Positions 45,750 to 58,178 of a stretch of 64,000 nt of DNA are shown piece by piece. The notes under the pieces are model-generated. The model ran no database searches. It was given only the letters and a program-made list of their open reading frames with translations, and had not been told where the DNA came from. The translations under genes and the position numbers were made by a program. The DNA is taken from NCBI GenBank assembly GCA_963682055.1, contig OY821746.1:29206481-29270480 (forward strand), in the 5' to 3' direction. This DNA is from Primula veris (lineage: Eukaryota; Streptophyta; Magnoliopsida; Ericales; Primulaceae). Numbering within the stretch: the stretch's first letter is position 1; each line of letters starts with the position of its first letter.

Positions 45750-48081
45750 TTTTTTTTAATAATCAAAGCAGCACACTTTTATTAATGATAAAGTAACTTG
45801 TACAAAACTCAAGACACTTAGGCAACACACTGCCTAAGTAGAGGAAATAGACAACTAAGCAAGAAAATTACACATGTAACTTTATGCTTAAGAAGTAGAG
45901 AAGTAAAAGGATAAAAATTAGTATACATTGCTATTTTACACCTTTGTGATTATATATATTAATGCCCCTCCAACGACATCACCTTCTTTCAAATAGAGAT
46001 ACTATCACCACTTAGTTCGAAATTTATTTCCTCTAGTTTGCATTGAATATTTCGGAAACCTCAAATTCCAATTGTCTACCCCCCAACACCAACATACGAA
46101 TGCATTCCACAATCATCCTCGCTTGGATGACCTTCATGCTCAATTAAGAAGGAAGAGTCTATATTATAGTCACTCATAAGGTCATTCAAAGTGTGATTGA
46201 AAGGTACAAACCCATTAAAAGTATGAGATACGGGATCATTCGGCAGAGATTTTTCGTTAGCCTTTTTCTTTTTACTCTTATCCTTCTTCTTTTTATTTGA
46301 TTTTGACTCTTTCGGAGCAACTAAATCTTTGTTTGAAGTCTCGTTTGAAACCCCTTCCAAGGGAGGGGAGTTCTATTTGTCTAAATTTGTTGGAGTTTTT
46401 CTACAAGCAACTATTGAATATGCAATACCTACAACCTTGGATTTTCCAGGTTCAAAAACCATGGAATTGGGAGGATAACTTTGACATAGGAAATTTTTCA
46501 GTCAATACTTCATTATCCACCTCCGCAATTGTTTCCTTTATAGGTGGTAACTTAGTATGATCTTTACTCATTTCTTGTTCCAGTATAGCATTAGAAGGCC
46601 CAACTACGTCTCCACACTCATTTAAATTTTCAAGACCAGAAAATGAGTTTTATACAAGAGTTAACTCATTAGTGTCACTCGAATGAACTTCCTTGTTGCC
46701 CTCAATGCTTTTCGTAGTTGTGACTACATCTAAATTATTAGCAATTAAGTTGTGCTCAGTTATACTAACCTTATCAAGCTCATGTGAATTATTAACATCT
46801 CCATCTTCTTTGTCGGTACCAACTGGCTGCCATTTACCTTGAACCTTCTTGAAAAAATTATTATTATTATTTTTGCTCTTTTCCCCTACCTTAGAAATTT
46901 CCACAACTATTCTGTTTGCAACCAGTTTCTTATTTGGAAGCCCTTTCTTTGTATTTTGTTGTCCAACAACATTACTCATACTCGAACAACTAACCCCATT
47001 ACTATTCAATCCAACTTTGTCAAACTTTGATATACTGCTGCATTGTGCTTCAAAGGCTTTAGTGCCAGCATAAAATCCTTTATTCTCTATTCTTCTTGAA
47101 TCCCTCTCCACTCCATTTTGTTCATGTCCTTCTCGAGTATCAAATGGAATTCTAGTACACTCATATCTATCATGTCCTTGCAAATAACAATGAGTGCAAT
47201 ATTTGGTGTATCTTTCATAAACAATTTCTTGCCAAAAACCATCATCTAATGACTGGCCTATCCATGTGTCACTCTTGTCTTAGTTAAGTCTACCTCCACA
47301 CCTCTTGCAAAAGCTGGCCTCGCATGAGCCAAAGTAGCATTATCCACACCCAAAAATTTACCAACAGCCTGAGTTATGGCTTTTAGATATGAATGAACAC
47401 ACAAGTCCAGTGGTAATAAGGGCATTTTAATCTAAACAGGGGCCAAAGAGGATTCTCGAAAAAGTGAAAAATTCCTAGTCCATTTGAACAAACGAAACAT
47501 GGCCCCCTCCATTTCATGGGAGGTTTTTGTCCACGCTCTAGTAAAATCTTCAGAGTCATTTAATTTGGATTAAAATATGACGATTATCTATCATCCTTAT
47601 CACAAGTGCATGATTTAAACTCCAGTTTTTTACTATATGTTCTCTAATTGCTTCCATTTTCGGTCTTCCTCTTGAGAATTTAGCTACTAAAGCAAATCGT
47701 AGTGGTAACTCTGACCTTTGTAATTCAATGGCATAGAAAAGTATAGCAGGTCTAGAGTCTTTTGTATACAATTGTCGAATAGGCAACGCTATATCCTGAA
47801 TTGGCATTTCTGATAAATTGATTTTGTTAAAAGTTTGAGGATTTATCTTGAAACTTGATTTTCCTTCAACTATATTTGCATAGGTAAATTTTGTTTCGTC
47901 TTTCTCCATACCCGAATTGCTCAAATCCATCATTCGAAACCCTTAGAGGTTAGGATGATTATATGATAGGAAAAGGCAAAACAAAAGCGAAATCCTAGCT
48001 TTCCCAATTCGATCTTCTAAATCCCCAAAAATCTATCAATTGCTTTGATGATGAGCGAAATTAGGTTAATATCTATATTTG
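45750..48081 (-). mobile_element. ORF1-only LINE-like element with TSD
   Basis: A 2.33-kb minus-strand element is bounded by TACATACACTTA (45,738-45,749) and TACATACACCTA (48,082-48,093), a 12-bp TSD with one mismatch. A T-run at the left end is the poly-A tail. The 5' part (47,940-48,081) looks like a leader. The single coding region is LINE ORF1 (DUF4283 plus CCHC knuckle plus lysine-rich tail). No endonuclease or RT is present, and nothing suggests room for it. It is probably a nonautonomous derivative mobilised by an L1-type ORF2 in trans. Confidence 0.75.
46076..47933 (-). pseudogene. LINE ORF1: DUF4283 + CCHC protein (frameshifted)
   Basis: It begins at about 47,933 (MMDLSNSGMEKDE). 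The N-terminal half of DUF4283 is at 47,556-47,933 (LPLRFALVAKFSRGRPKMEAIREHIVKNWSL). After a frameshift at about 47,558 the second half follows (SEDFTRAWT..., FKWTRNFSLFRESSLAPVWIKMPLLPLDL). A zinc knuckle (YCTHCYLQGHDRYEC, near 47,180) is next, then a low-complexity linker and a Lys-rich tail (KESKSNKKKKDKSKKKK, 46,250) to a stop at 46,076. The family binds RNA as the LINE nucleocapsid-like protein. Stops and frame changes mean the present copy is dead. Confidence 0.8.
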
Positions 48082-48239
48082 TACATACACCTAATTTCAT
48101 TAATGTGAGTAATTAAATTATTAATAATGATCATCACGAAAATGCCACATGATATTTTTTATTCCGTTGCTTATTGTATTTAGTTTAATTGTTTAAGAGC
48201 ATTTACATCTCAATCTCCATACCGCATTTTTTTTTATAA

Positions 48240-50592
48240 TTTGAGAAATTTATCTCCTATATTTCTTGTTTGGCTCTTGTGGTGTTAAAACAAATATAAT
48301 AAGTAGCAAATATAATTTATATCTAATGCAACAAACACAATTTTTTAGTCCTTACTAGCTGAAATTGATAAAAGAATCTACGACTACTTGAGGAAATAAG
48401 ATCCCGCTTTGTAACGACCAAGAAAAAATAAAGATTCTTAATTGACTAGGCCGGTATAGCACGAAAAGAGAACAGTTATAGCAATAGATTCATTATAAGC
48501 ACAGATAACATAGACTTAACATACTGTCAATAGCATATTTCCCTAATTCATGATTGCACGAGAATTAATGCGATACAACAAAACAAAACTGTAAATACGC
48601 CGAAGGGAACAAATTTAGGTCAAAAATGGCCAAAAACACACAAAACTGACAGAAAAAAAATATGCATATATATATATATATATTTTAATCAAAACTGGCA
48701 GAAGATATAATTTTACAGTTACTATAAAAAACAACAGTGAGGTGGACAAGAAATTCAGTTACGGCAGCTGACTTATTACCATTGTGAGACTAAAGCATGG
48801 AATGTTTTATAGATATTTATATAACGGTCTTACTGGATAAAAGATCGAAGTAACAGGAAAATAGAATTCCAGGGTAAACTTAAATTATTAAACGCGAATT
48901 TAATGACTATGTCGCAATAAGTTACTCTTAAGCCAAAAGATAAGATTTACATACAGCAACATGATAAAAGAATCCGTACAAATTAAGAAGCCAAAAGAGT
49001 AAAAAAATGAAAACAGAAGTTCAGCAAGTAAATGAGTCTATCAGAGATAAAAACGATGTAACTATAACAAACTTAAGAACAGATGGGCAAAGCTATTTGA
49101 AAATAGAAAAATAACGATAGAAATGTAAAAAACAACATTATTTTTTCCTAGCTGCAGGTATCATTCCAGTCATGAGATTTTTATAAAGATAATCAAATTG
49201 AGCTATGTTTAACTCGTTACTACAAAGCAAACTTTACTGGATTCAGGATTACCAATGGAAATTGTTTCCAATCACGAAAAACCAATAGCAACAAACAATA
49301 ATCAGCTGAAGCATTGAAGAGAAAAATAACAAATTATAGTCCCAATCCCTAAATTAACTTGAGCAAATTCAAATGGTAACTAAACTTAGATGGTCTAATA
49401 AAATTTAGTAAAAATAAAATACCATCTTATTTCGGAATACTTACATTAAGGAAAAATGATAATTGCGTATATATATCGAGACTTGATTATTAAAAAGTTA
49501 TGGTTTAAATTTCTTTTAAGATTAGTTACAAATGCTCAATGTCGCTACTTCTTTGTACGTTTTATTTTTAACTTTGATGCTCACTCATGATATGTACCTA
49601 GTTTGGTATGAACCAGATATTAAATAAAAACCACAAACTAATGTTTTTAATAGTTATGTCCGAAGTATATAATAACTTTCCCTTAAAAATCAAAATGTGT
49701 CAAAAATTTAATAAATTCCGCTAAATACCAATAATGTCTTGAAACTTTATCTGAACCTTAAATAATTTTCAGCAACAAAATCTAATACCAACACCCTCAC
49801 CAAACACATCAAAAAAAAAAAAGACATTGAGTTGTTCCTAATAAAATATTGAAATTTAGAAAAATTGAAGTAGAAACTTATTTTAAATTACGATCCAAAC
49901 CCCACACCAAATTCAGGAGAAACAATACAATTATGTTTTCTAGAAATATTTTCATCGCCCACGTCAATTAATTTTTTTAGGAAAAATGATCATTTGGTAC
50001 ATATTTTGAGACTTAATTATTTAAAAACACATGACTAAAATCTCTTTTAAAATTATGTACAAATGCTCAATGCACTACTTATTTTTACTCTTTGTTTTTA
50101 AATTTGATACTCACGGATGCTATTAAAATCTTAAACAAAAACCATAAATTATGATTGTTAATAATGAAGTCTGAAAGTATGTATTAACCAATAACTTTCC
50201 CTTAGAAAGCAAAATGTTTTCGAAATCCAAAAAATTCCGTTAAATACCGATAAAGTCTGAACCTTTGTCCGAACCAAAAATCATATCCAGCAAAATACCA
50301 ACACTCAAATAAAAAATTTCTACAAAAATGAAGACATTGAGTTGTTCCTAATCAAAAATTGAAATTTAAAAAAATCAAAGTAGAAGAAACTGAACTTGAA
50401 ATATAATCCAAAACCCACCCAATTCACATTCAGCATGCATTTTAGAGCAAATCAAATCTATCAAGAAAAATTTCAGGTGAAAATGGTATAAACCCTAGAA
50501 TAAAGAAAAAGCATAATTCCAACACAAGTAATAGAAAAGATTAATCAATTCGAACGGGACAAAGTTACAAAGCTACAGAGTAAAGAAAGTAC
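48240..50592 (-). repeat. Relic of WRKY19-like gene intron (unit C)
   Basis: It shares blocks with the introns of gene 1, gene 2 and copy A, in the same order, ending at a donor-like CAG|GTACTTTC (50,593/50,592). A roughly 530-bp piece, marked by GGAAAAATGAT...GAGACTTGATTAT, is present twice in tandem (about 49,453-49,978 and 49,979-50,590). No zinc-finger coding exon remains next to it. Confidence 0.65.
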
Positions 50593-50639
50593 CTGAATGG
50601 TGTTAAGAGGGAGAAAAGGGTTAAACGTGAATTATTACA

Positions 50640-52400
50640 ATACTTCCGCCTTTTGAAACCGGATAATCTTTTAATATATTAAATTTATTGTCACTAAATG
50701 AAATTACTACTCAACGTGAATTATCCGGACTCTTAAATCAGATAATCACAATTCATGCAAATGCAATGTATTTTGGGATGTATCTTAAATTTAATTATTG
50801 TCATTAAATAAAAGCACCACTAAACGTGAATTATTACAATTACTTCCTTCCTTTTAAATCTATCACAATTCATGCAATCATGTAATTTCTAGGGGAAATT
50901 ATTTGGTCCGTTCTTCAACACACTACACAATATATGTGATAAGTCGGGACCCGAAGAATGTACGGTAAGAAAGGTACTATTGGAGGACCTGTTCTTGGAG
51001 GACTACACAATCTCTCAATTTCGAGGGATGTAAGCCAATGTATGGTTTTCGGTTAATGACCATATGGTACTAGTAGGGATGGAACCAGTAATTATAAATG
51101 GGAAGAAACAGCCTGGTGTTTTTGTTTGGACTTGGCTGGATTTTACTTTCATGATTTGATTTAGAATTCAAAAATTGACAATCCGTTCGTAATGGTTTGT
51201 ATATGATTTCACATTATCAAATTGACCTATCGGGACCAATTTGAACCACCAAATTTAAGACAATCATATTGTTAAATCGTTATAATCCGTTGATATTCGG
51301 TCCAAACCAAAAGTTAAGAAAGCGCCAAATGCCATTGGAGTTAGGGCAACAAAAGAATCAAACAGTTCATAAACATATCATGTTTGATTCGTTATAACAA
51401 CTTATTTTGTATTCGCTCGTTAAATAAACGAACCAAACATGCATATGAATTTGACGTTTGTTAAGTAAACAAACCGAACATGAACACGACACCGTTCTTT
51501 CGTTAAGTGTTCGAAAAATAAGTTAGATTCATTCGTATTACATATTATGATATGTATTAATAGATACAAAATAAAAAATGACATTAATTTTTGTAGTACT
51601 ACAAAATTATAAAAACCCAAATCACGTAATTTTTTTACATACGAAGTTTACAAATAAAGAACATCATTTCGAAAGTTGAGAACCTGAAATTTATTACATA
51701 TTTAAGCACATACGAATATTGATTTTGTGACAATTTTTTTTTTTTAACTGTGTAACTGAGTCTTTAACTCAATTCATAGGATTATGTTGTTAGCAAACCG
51801 CTCGTAAATAAATCGTATAATCCGTTCATCAAGTTTTCGGTTTATGTTCGTTATAAACGAACATGAATCAAACATGAATAAACATTATGAGTTAACTAAC
51901 GAACAAGAACAGCCGTGTTTCGTTCCTTTCATTTAAGCCCTAGCTAGCTGCACTGTTATGTACTATCTAAATTTACAAAGAAAGAACATCATTTGGTCAC
52001 AGTATAAGTACCATTTATGTAACTAAGAGTACCATCTCTGTAATCAATCTACTAACATACTTTAGATAAAAAAGTACTATTCATCCAAACTACTAGTTCT
52101 AAGGCAAGAATGAGTTCATGAAATTAATACAAGATTATATCACTGTGCATGCAGAATAAAAAAAAACTCTTAATTAGGTATAAAAGCCGAAGCAAAGCAC
52201 TACCTTGCGGTGAAGATAATGAAATAGCTACAAAATTTCAAGACTAAATTTATCGGACACGATACGAGATCTAGTTATCCAATAAGAATTCATGATTAAA
52301 TCTGATAGTATTAACATGCTTTGGTGAAAAAGAGTTAGAAAAACTCAATGCTTAAATTAGTTGCTAACTTTTTGACCCTGCTAAGATTAATTTAATTTTC
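50640..52400. other. No gene; MITE-like GTTCGTTTATAAACGAAC repeats
   Basis: AT-rich. Between about 51,370 and 51,960 there are repeated motifs of the type CGTTTATGTTCG / AACGAACATGAA in both orientations, a common signature of degenerate plant hAT-type nonautonomous elements. I cannot define ends. Confidence 0.4.
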
Positions 52401-52424
52401 TCGTGCTTACTGTTGGTACCGTTC

Positions 52425-53240
52425 TACAAAATAAAACCAGAACCTATTTTCTTTCAAGTATGTGGATTAGTGATCGATGTGTTTGGTATATGGCGCACAA
52501 AGATAAGAACCATAAAAGCCACTTGAGTAAAAAGGGTTCAAGTCCGAACGCCGGAGAGTCCAATGCAATGATCACTTGACGAGAACACATGATTTTCGCT
52601 TACTCCCTTGCTTATTGAATTTTCTCTCGGCACAGGTACTTTAGTTCAAGTGCAGGAGTTAAGAACGTATTTAAGCTGGTAAAATTTCAAGCATGAGCTT
52701 CAATATCTGACCAATCTTGTTTTACGCGAACTTGATGTACAAACAACCGAAGAAAACTACCAATGTTACCTTCAAAAAGTTTCACCCTCTCGTGACTATA
52801 AAGGAAGATACATTTGAATTTCAATAATCCTTAAAAAAAGATTAAAAGTAACAGGAAAACGTGCATAGAAGGTTAGAGCTTTCATTCTTCAAAACGCCAT
52901 CACCAAATATAATTACAGACTAAGTCGTAATAAGTTACTCTGAGCTACTCCATTTCGGCAATCTAGATATGAAACATTCGAAATTTTCATATCTAGATTG
53001 CTAAAATGGAATAAAAGATAAGCTTTAGATACAGCAACATGATAAAAGAATCCGTACCAATTAAGAGATCAAAAGAGTCAAAAAATCCAAAAAGAAGTTC
53101 AGTAAGTAAATGATCTATGTGAGATAATGACAATGTAACTGTAACAAAGTTATGAACATAAGAGCAAAACTTTTTGAAAATAACGACATAAATGTAAAAT
53201 ATTATTTTTTCTATCTTCAGGTTTCATTCCAGATTTTTAT
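52425..53240. repeat. Paralogous flank and intron fragment of the WRKY19-like unit
   Basis: 52,425-52,900 matches the 3' flank of gene 1 (33,040-33,650). 52,980-53,240 matches a piece of the family intron (GATAAAAGAATCCGTACCAATTAAGAG...), paralogous to 48,955-49,190 and 61,775-62,010. Their adjacency here, without the coding exons, indicates a rearranged or deleted unit. Confidence 0.6.
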
Positions 53241-54300
53241 ATTAGATAAATTAGGATTTAATAAATTAAAAACAAAATTTACAATATAATAAAAATCCAA
53301 ATAAAAATATAAAACCTAGTGGATACTACCCTAAATTAAATTATTAATCAAAATTTTAAAAATAATAATAATTGAATATATATTTTTAAAAACAGTAATT
53401 TGTGGCGTTTAATTAATTTACTGTACAAAAGAAAAACTCATACTTCTGTATCTTTATTAATATTGCAATATCACCGGCATACCTCTCTATCAAATGAGAA
53501 TAATCTTCTTATAAAAAAAATCATTGCAAGACCGTTCTTTTTTATTTCATGATTTTTAAAAATAATTAGAAAAAAAGGCCTCTATAATATAATTTGTCTC
53601 GGATCTAAAAAAATGCTAAAAACGACGCTCCGTACGAACCACCACAACCGCAAACATTATGACGACTAAATGAAATTCTCAATTAATCTTAATTTGAGCC
53701 TTCTTGCATTTGTTAGTTAAGAGAGCATGGTTTCCTCTGTTACTTGATTCCCATTGTTTTATTTCTATTATTTTATTCGGTTTTGATTTTTTATGGAGTT
53801 GTGAAGTATTTGGAGCTTCATATATAATAAAGTCCTATTTGGATATTATTTTGAGCCAATTTCTATTTCATTTTCTGCAGTGCATATTTATAGATCTGCA
53901 TGTTTTAAAGCGATTGAATGAGTAATGTTGATATCCACGGACAGCTCAGTATTGTAGGTTGCCCAAGGCTCAGCCCAGAATTTTTTTGCCCCGGCCCAGC
54001 TTTTGTCTCAGGCCTAAACATTACTAGACTTGGGTCTGAGCCGCCCTTGTTGATATCATTGGCTCAAAGTTTCAAACCTGCTAATATAAATACTTTCGGT
54101 TGCAAATTTTGTTAGGTGGATTTGGACATCAAGTCCCGTGGACCTCCCGAAAATACGTTTTTTTATCCCTGACTGTATGATGATAACGTATTCGATTTCG
54201 AAATTTCAATAGGGGATTTGTGAGCCCTCACAAAGAAATGATATTACTTTCAAAACTATCTACAGAACGGCAATGAGGAAACGATAAAATCATTGTCAAT
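53241..54300. other. No gene seen; GGCCCAGGC-type repeat
   Basis: AT-rich sequence. 53,940-54,060 contains a GGCTCAGCCC / GGGTCTGAGCC inverted motif typical of dispersed plant DNA-element remnants. The open frames here have no recognisable domain. Confidence 0.45.
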
Positions 54301-54412
54301 ATTTCATAAATCATGCCTCAGAATTTATTTCTTAAAATCGTTACACAATTAATATTAGGAATTACACCAAATGAGAAAACAGAACAATCAACAAATGCAG
54401 GTGAAATGTCGT

Positions 54413-54536
54413 TTATATAGCATCCAAAGCTTGCAGGATATCAGCCTTTAAGTCTTCAGAGTCTTGTATGCCAAAGCTTAAGCGGACCAGATTGTCCATA
54501 ATAACATTCTTGGCCCTCTCACTTTGCCTCAAGCCC
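54413..54536 (-). pseudogene. Cystathionine gamma-synthase, last exon (isolated)
   Basis: On the minus strand a splice acceptor (GATGCAG|G at 54,537/54,536) opens a 40-codon frame containing RQSERAK, then DNLVRLSFGIQDSEDLKADI and LQALDAI-stop. This is the C-terminal end of plant cystathionine gamma-synthase, the PLP enzyme that commits homoserine phosphate and cysteine to methionine synthesis. A poly-A signal-like AAATAAA lies downstream near 54,330. No other exon was found upstream within the window, so it is either a translocated terminal exon or the gene has lost its upstream part. Confidence 0.75.
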
Positions 54537-54539
54537 CTG

Positions 54540-56050
54540 CATCGGCATAATGATCGTTGGCATTATAGAAAAAATACATTCATTTTCATTTCGAAGAACT
54601 AGGTTCATCTCCACCATCTTTTTATACAAAAAGCATAAAAAGTGTAGGCGAAAAGAGCGATGAAAACTGAGGAATATATTTCCAGTTTTATTTTTCGGAC
54701 CCATTATGCTCATCATGCTAACTGAAAACTTTAAAAAAAAATAAGGAATTGGTTTTATCTCAAACCAATATAATTCCATTCAGAAAAATGTTTCTCAAGT
54801 TTAAGATGGCCGGCCTATAAGCAGAAAATTAATAAGAACAATGCACTCAATGAGTTTCTTGCATAAGCTGTATGAGAAACAAAAAAAGGGTTCTTAAATC
54901 ATCAAATTTGTCACCTAACACAGATAAAATTGTGCAACTAGCTCACTTAAAGTGTGTAAAGTATAAACCACCCAAGACCAGAAACAAATTATACTAATTA
55001 TTTACACGTCTCCGTCTCCGTCAACCGGGAAAAGAAACGATTAGATTTCAACAAATTGAGGGGGAAACTGAGGGAGATTAAGTTATAAAATAAACTATTT
55101 ACATTATTTATTTGTGATGCCATGTATTAGAATGTTCTAGGTAATGGGTATTTGGTAGTCTTTTCAGTCGAGTCTCTTTGGAGTATTCTCGGACCGGTCT
55201 ATTAGCTTTCCTACATGTTCTCCGGTTTCTAAGAGTTCTTTCGGATTATTCTACAACCTTTCAAAAATTTATTTATAGGCCCTATTCCATCCTTGTATTG
55301 ATTTTATTTTTTAAGTAAGAGCGACGACACCCTACAATTTTATTGCATTAAACGAGACCTTACCCAGATTACAAACTATCATTCCTGTAACTTGTTTTAC
55401 AAACTAGAGTAAAAAGCAAGACAGCTCATAAACTTGCAGTATTTATTTGACCCTGAAACTATGCAAGCTCATTTTATTCATGTACTAATGTCCATATACT
55501 CTCGAACTAGTTCACAATCTTTTATGAACTTATAATTTATATCCTCACAATGTCGAAAAAAACCATTAGCAATCAGAGAAACCATCAAATATACAAAACG
55601 GTAAACCTCATTAGAACAAAACCATGAAATATATTTTCCCTTTTTAAAACAACGGGAGAGGTTATATGAAGAGTGGAAACTGACATACGTTTATCTAAAT
55701 ATTAAGTAGTAGTATGATACAAAAACTACACATAAACCCCTCTTCCAGAAACTGAAGTAATAAGTAGTATTAAAAAAACGCTTTTAGTTCCAATAACACA
55801 AATTTAGCGTTTTCCATTCAAATAGCATTTTTTCGATGCGTTACTATTTCGCGCAACATATCGCGTTTTTTAAAATATGGCTAAATATTAAGTAGCAGTA
55901 TGATACAAAACCTAGATAAATATTAGTTAGTAATAAAAAGAAAGAATTCCAAAAAAAAAAAGAAATCCAAAAAGAAAAAAGAAAAAGTAGTAGTAAAGGG
56001 GAGGAGTATTATAGAAGCACAACAAATAATATTTTCTTCAGCTTCAAACA
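54540..56050. other. No gene seen; LINE-tail fragment
   Basis: AT-rich. 55,290-55,380 (minus strand) resembles the LINE/SINE tail at 61,118-61,306 (TGTAATCTGGGTAAGG followed by TTTAATGCAAT... and an A-rich end), so it is probably a related 3' end. 55,120-55,290 has LTR-like features, but no partner. Confidence 0.45.
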
Positions 56051-56054
56051 TTAT

Positions 56055-56132
56055 CGAGCATGCTACAGATGCTAAACTATTCTCATCCTTATTCGAGCAC
56101 GCTACAGATGCTAAACTATTCTCATCATCCTT
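56055..56132. repeat. 39-bp tandem duplication
   Basis: CGAGCATGCTACAGATGCTAAACTATTCTCATC is repeated once with a period of 39 (56,055 and 56,094), with a C/T difference. Confidence 0.9.
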
Positions 56133-56185
56133 GACGACGAATATTCGTCTTTTTTGTTCTTGTTGTTGTTGTCAATAATATAGTT

Positions 56186-56320
56186 TTATTATTATTATTA
56201 TTATTATTACTCATCGTTTTCGCTACCCCTACTATTACTCGTCGCCACATACTTTCTTTCTCTCTTTATGTTTATCTTTCTCTTTCTCTTTCTCTTTCGC
56301 TACCTATACTTATACTGCCT
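56186..56320. repeat. (TTA)n and (TCTTTC)n microsatellites
   Basis: An ATT/TTA run at 56,186-56,210 and a CTTTCT-rich tract at 56,255-56,300. Confidence 0.85.
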
Positions 56321-56699
56321 TTTGGAACAGTCGGTTATTTCACGGTGCAACCGTTACATTAAAAAAAATGGAATGATATACTTTTTACCTACAAATGTGT
56401 TAAATTGATTAAAAAAAATTAAAATTTGATTAATATTTAAGTTTATTGTAGTCTACTTTAGTATTTTATATTTTTATTTTGCTTTTTAGTATGTTGTATA
56501 ATTTGTTTTTAATTTATTAAATTCTAATTTGTTGAAAATAAAAAAATAAATTAGTTATTGAAAAATATCATATAACAATTCATTTTCTAATTTAACGGTG
56601 ATTAATCTGACTGTACCATAAACAGTCAAATAAGCTGACTGTTTCAAAGAAGCACTCATACTGTACAACGTTTGTTATATATATATACCCCTCTATATC

Positions 56700-56900
56700 T
56701 TATTATATACGGGCGGGTGAAAACCCGAAAAAACAGAACCGAAAAAATTGAAAAACCAAAAATAACCGACAAACAACCGAAAAAATCCAAAATCGGACCA
56801 AAAAAGTTCGATCCAAAAAATAAAATGACCGAAACCAAAAAATTTGCTCGGTTTCAGTTTTGATTTTACCAAAAACCAAACCGAAGCAAGTCCTACCCTA
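56700..56900. repeat. AACCGAAAAA-rich dispersed repeat
   Basis: Repeats of AACCGAAAAA / CGGTTTCGGT type (56,715-56,885) resemble the GGTTCGGTTT repeats of degenerate plant DNA transposons. The open frames across it are low complexity. Confidence 0.5.
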
Positions 56901-56918
56901 TATATATGTGTGTGTGTA

Positions 56919-56950
<32 letters not shown>

Positions 56951-57247
56951 GGGTGATCAACTTAGATATGTACATTTTTTTGTAAAAACGCTACAAATCA
57001 ATATTTTATTATTCTAAATCTTCACGGTTTTACGACGGGAACACAAATATGCGGCTTGTTTTTTTTTGGAAATTATGGTAAAATTTAAAATTCAAAACAT
57101 ATCATTATACATTTCGAAAAAAAAAAAGACGCGTATTGTGTTTCCGTCGTGAAACCGTAGAGATGTGCAGTAATCAAATATTGTTTTGTAGCGTTTTTAC
57201 AAAAAAGTGTCCAATTCAACGTATAAGTTATGTCCATATAATCTCTG

Positions 57248-57250
<3 letters not shown>
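56951..57250. mobile_element. Foldback MITE in a TA microsatellite
   Basis: Two roughly 95-bp arms (56,958-57,053 and 57,131-57,228) are imperfect reverse complements, including TTTTTTGTAAAAACGCTACAAA and a CGGTTTYACGACGGRAACACAA core. A 77-bp spacer lies between them. TA repeats flank both sides (56,925-56,950 and 57,251-57,286), as in Micron-type elements that target TA microsatellites. Confidence 0.8.

Positions 57251-57286
<36 letters not shown>
57251..57286. repeat. (TA)n microsatellite
   Basis: An uninterrupted TA run. Confidence 0.95.
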
Positions 57287-57290
<4 letters not shown>

Positions 57291-58178
57291 GTAAAAGAGC
57301 ATTTAATTAATTATTAATTTAAACTAAAATAAAATAATTTTGTTAATTTAATACATTAATGAGAATGTTAAATTTAATATACACATGTGACACTTAACAT
57401 GCAATTAATTTTAACATAATTAATTTTGTCACGTATCATCGCTTATACTTGCGGCATTTGATTCGGCAAACAGGTATTGTTCTTATAAAGGCTACTTCGC
57501 AGTTTTTCACAGATTAAAGTCCTTAAAATTGGCCATCACTTATATCTATTCTAGGATGAAGTTAATCTGAACAAAGCAATAGTAGGTGGGTGTTAGCAAC
57601 AAGATTTTGGATAAGAGAGTTTGCCAGAACTCGGCTACGCGATTGATGAAAACAGGTTACGCTTTTCTGGCAAATAATCATGATCTTCACAAACTCCAAA
57701 TTATTAAGAAATAACCCCCAACTTTCCAACACATGACAACAACAAAGAACAAAAGAATGACAAGAAAAATACACAATATATACGGATGAACATGAAATAA
57801 AAGGAATCCCATATGAATTCTAAAGCCGAAGAACATATGAAAATTCTGGTTCAAAACACTGTACAAAATCCTACTATATATACCCATCTCTTATCCTCTC
57901 TTTTGAACGAAATTAAACAAAAAATATGTTATACAAATTTTCGGTCAGGACGGTATCAATCATACAGAAAATTACACCAGCCTTCATATGTACAAAAATT
58001 ACAAGTTCATCTCAATTCGAAGACGAAAAAAGAGCAAAAGATGGGCTAAACTCATCAAAAGCTTCAAAACCAGCCCAAAACACTCTTGCACCTGGTAATT
58101 AATTTTTATAATCCCAAAATAACTTCTTTTTTCCCCTACTGTTTTTCTGAAAATTTTAAAACTCAAGTTAGCATAAAA
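57287..58178. other. No gene seen
   Basis: AT-rich. The short open frames have no recognisable domain. The part next to 58,178 may be the 3' UTR of the adjacent minus-strand exon. Confidence 0.5.

Larger units (their letters stand above)
40566..47536. repeat. Segmental duplication, copy B
   Basis: Base 40,566 corresponds to base 1 of the window. Copy B has the empty site for LINE-3 (45,564-45,576) and carries a 366-bp MITE absent from copy A. Near 42,210 it lacks about 70 bases present in copy A. The right edge of similarity lies inside the ORF1-only LINE, which is complete here. Confidence 0.9.

Noticed and set aside
53918..54115. 65-aa plus-strand frame rich in Pro/Gly/Ser
   Set aside because: It lies in a GGCCCAGGC-type dispersed repeat; no domain.
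54519..54779. 86-aa minus-strand frame over the start of the cystathionine gamma-synthase exon
   Set aside because: It reads intron sequence and enters the exon in the wrong frame.
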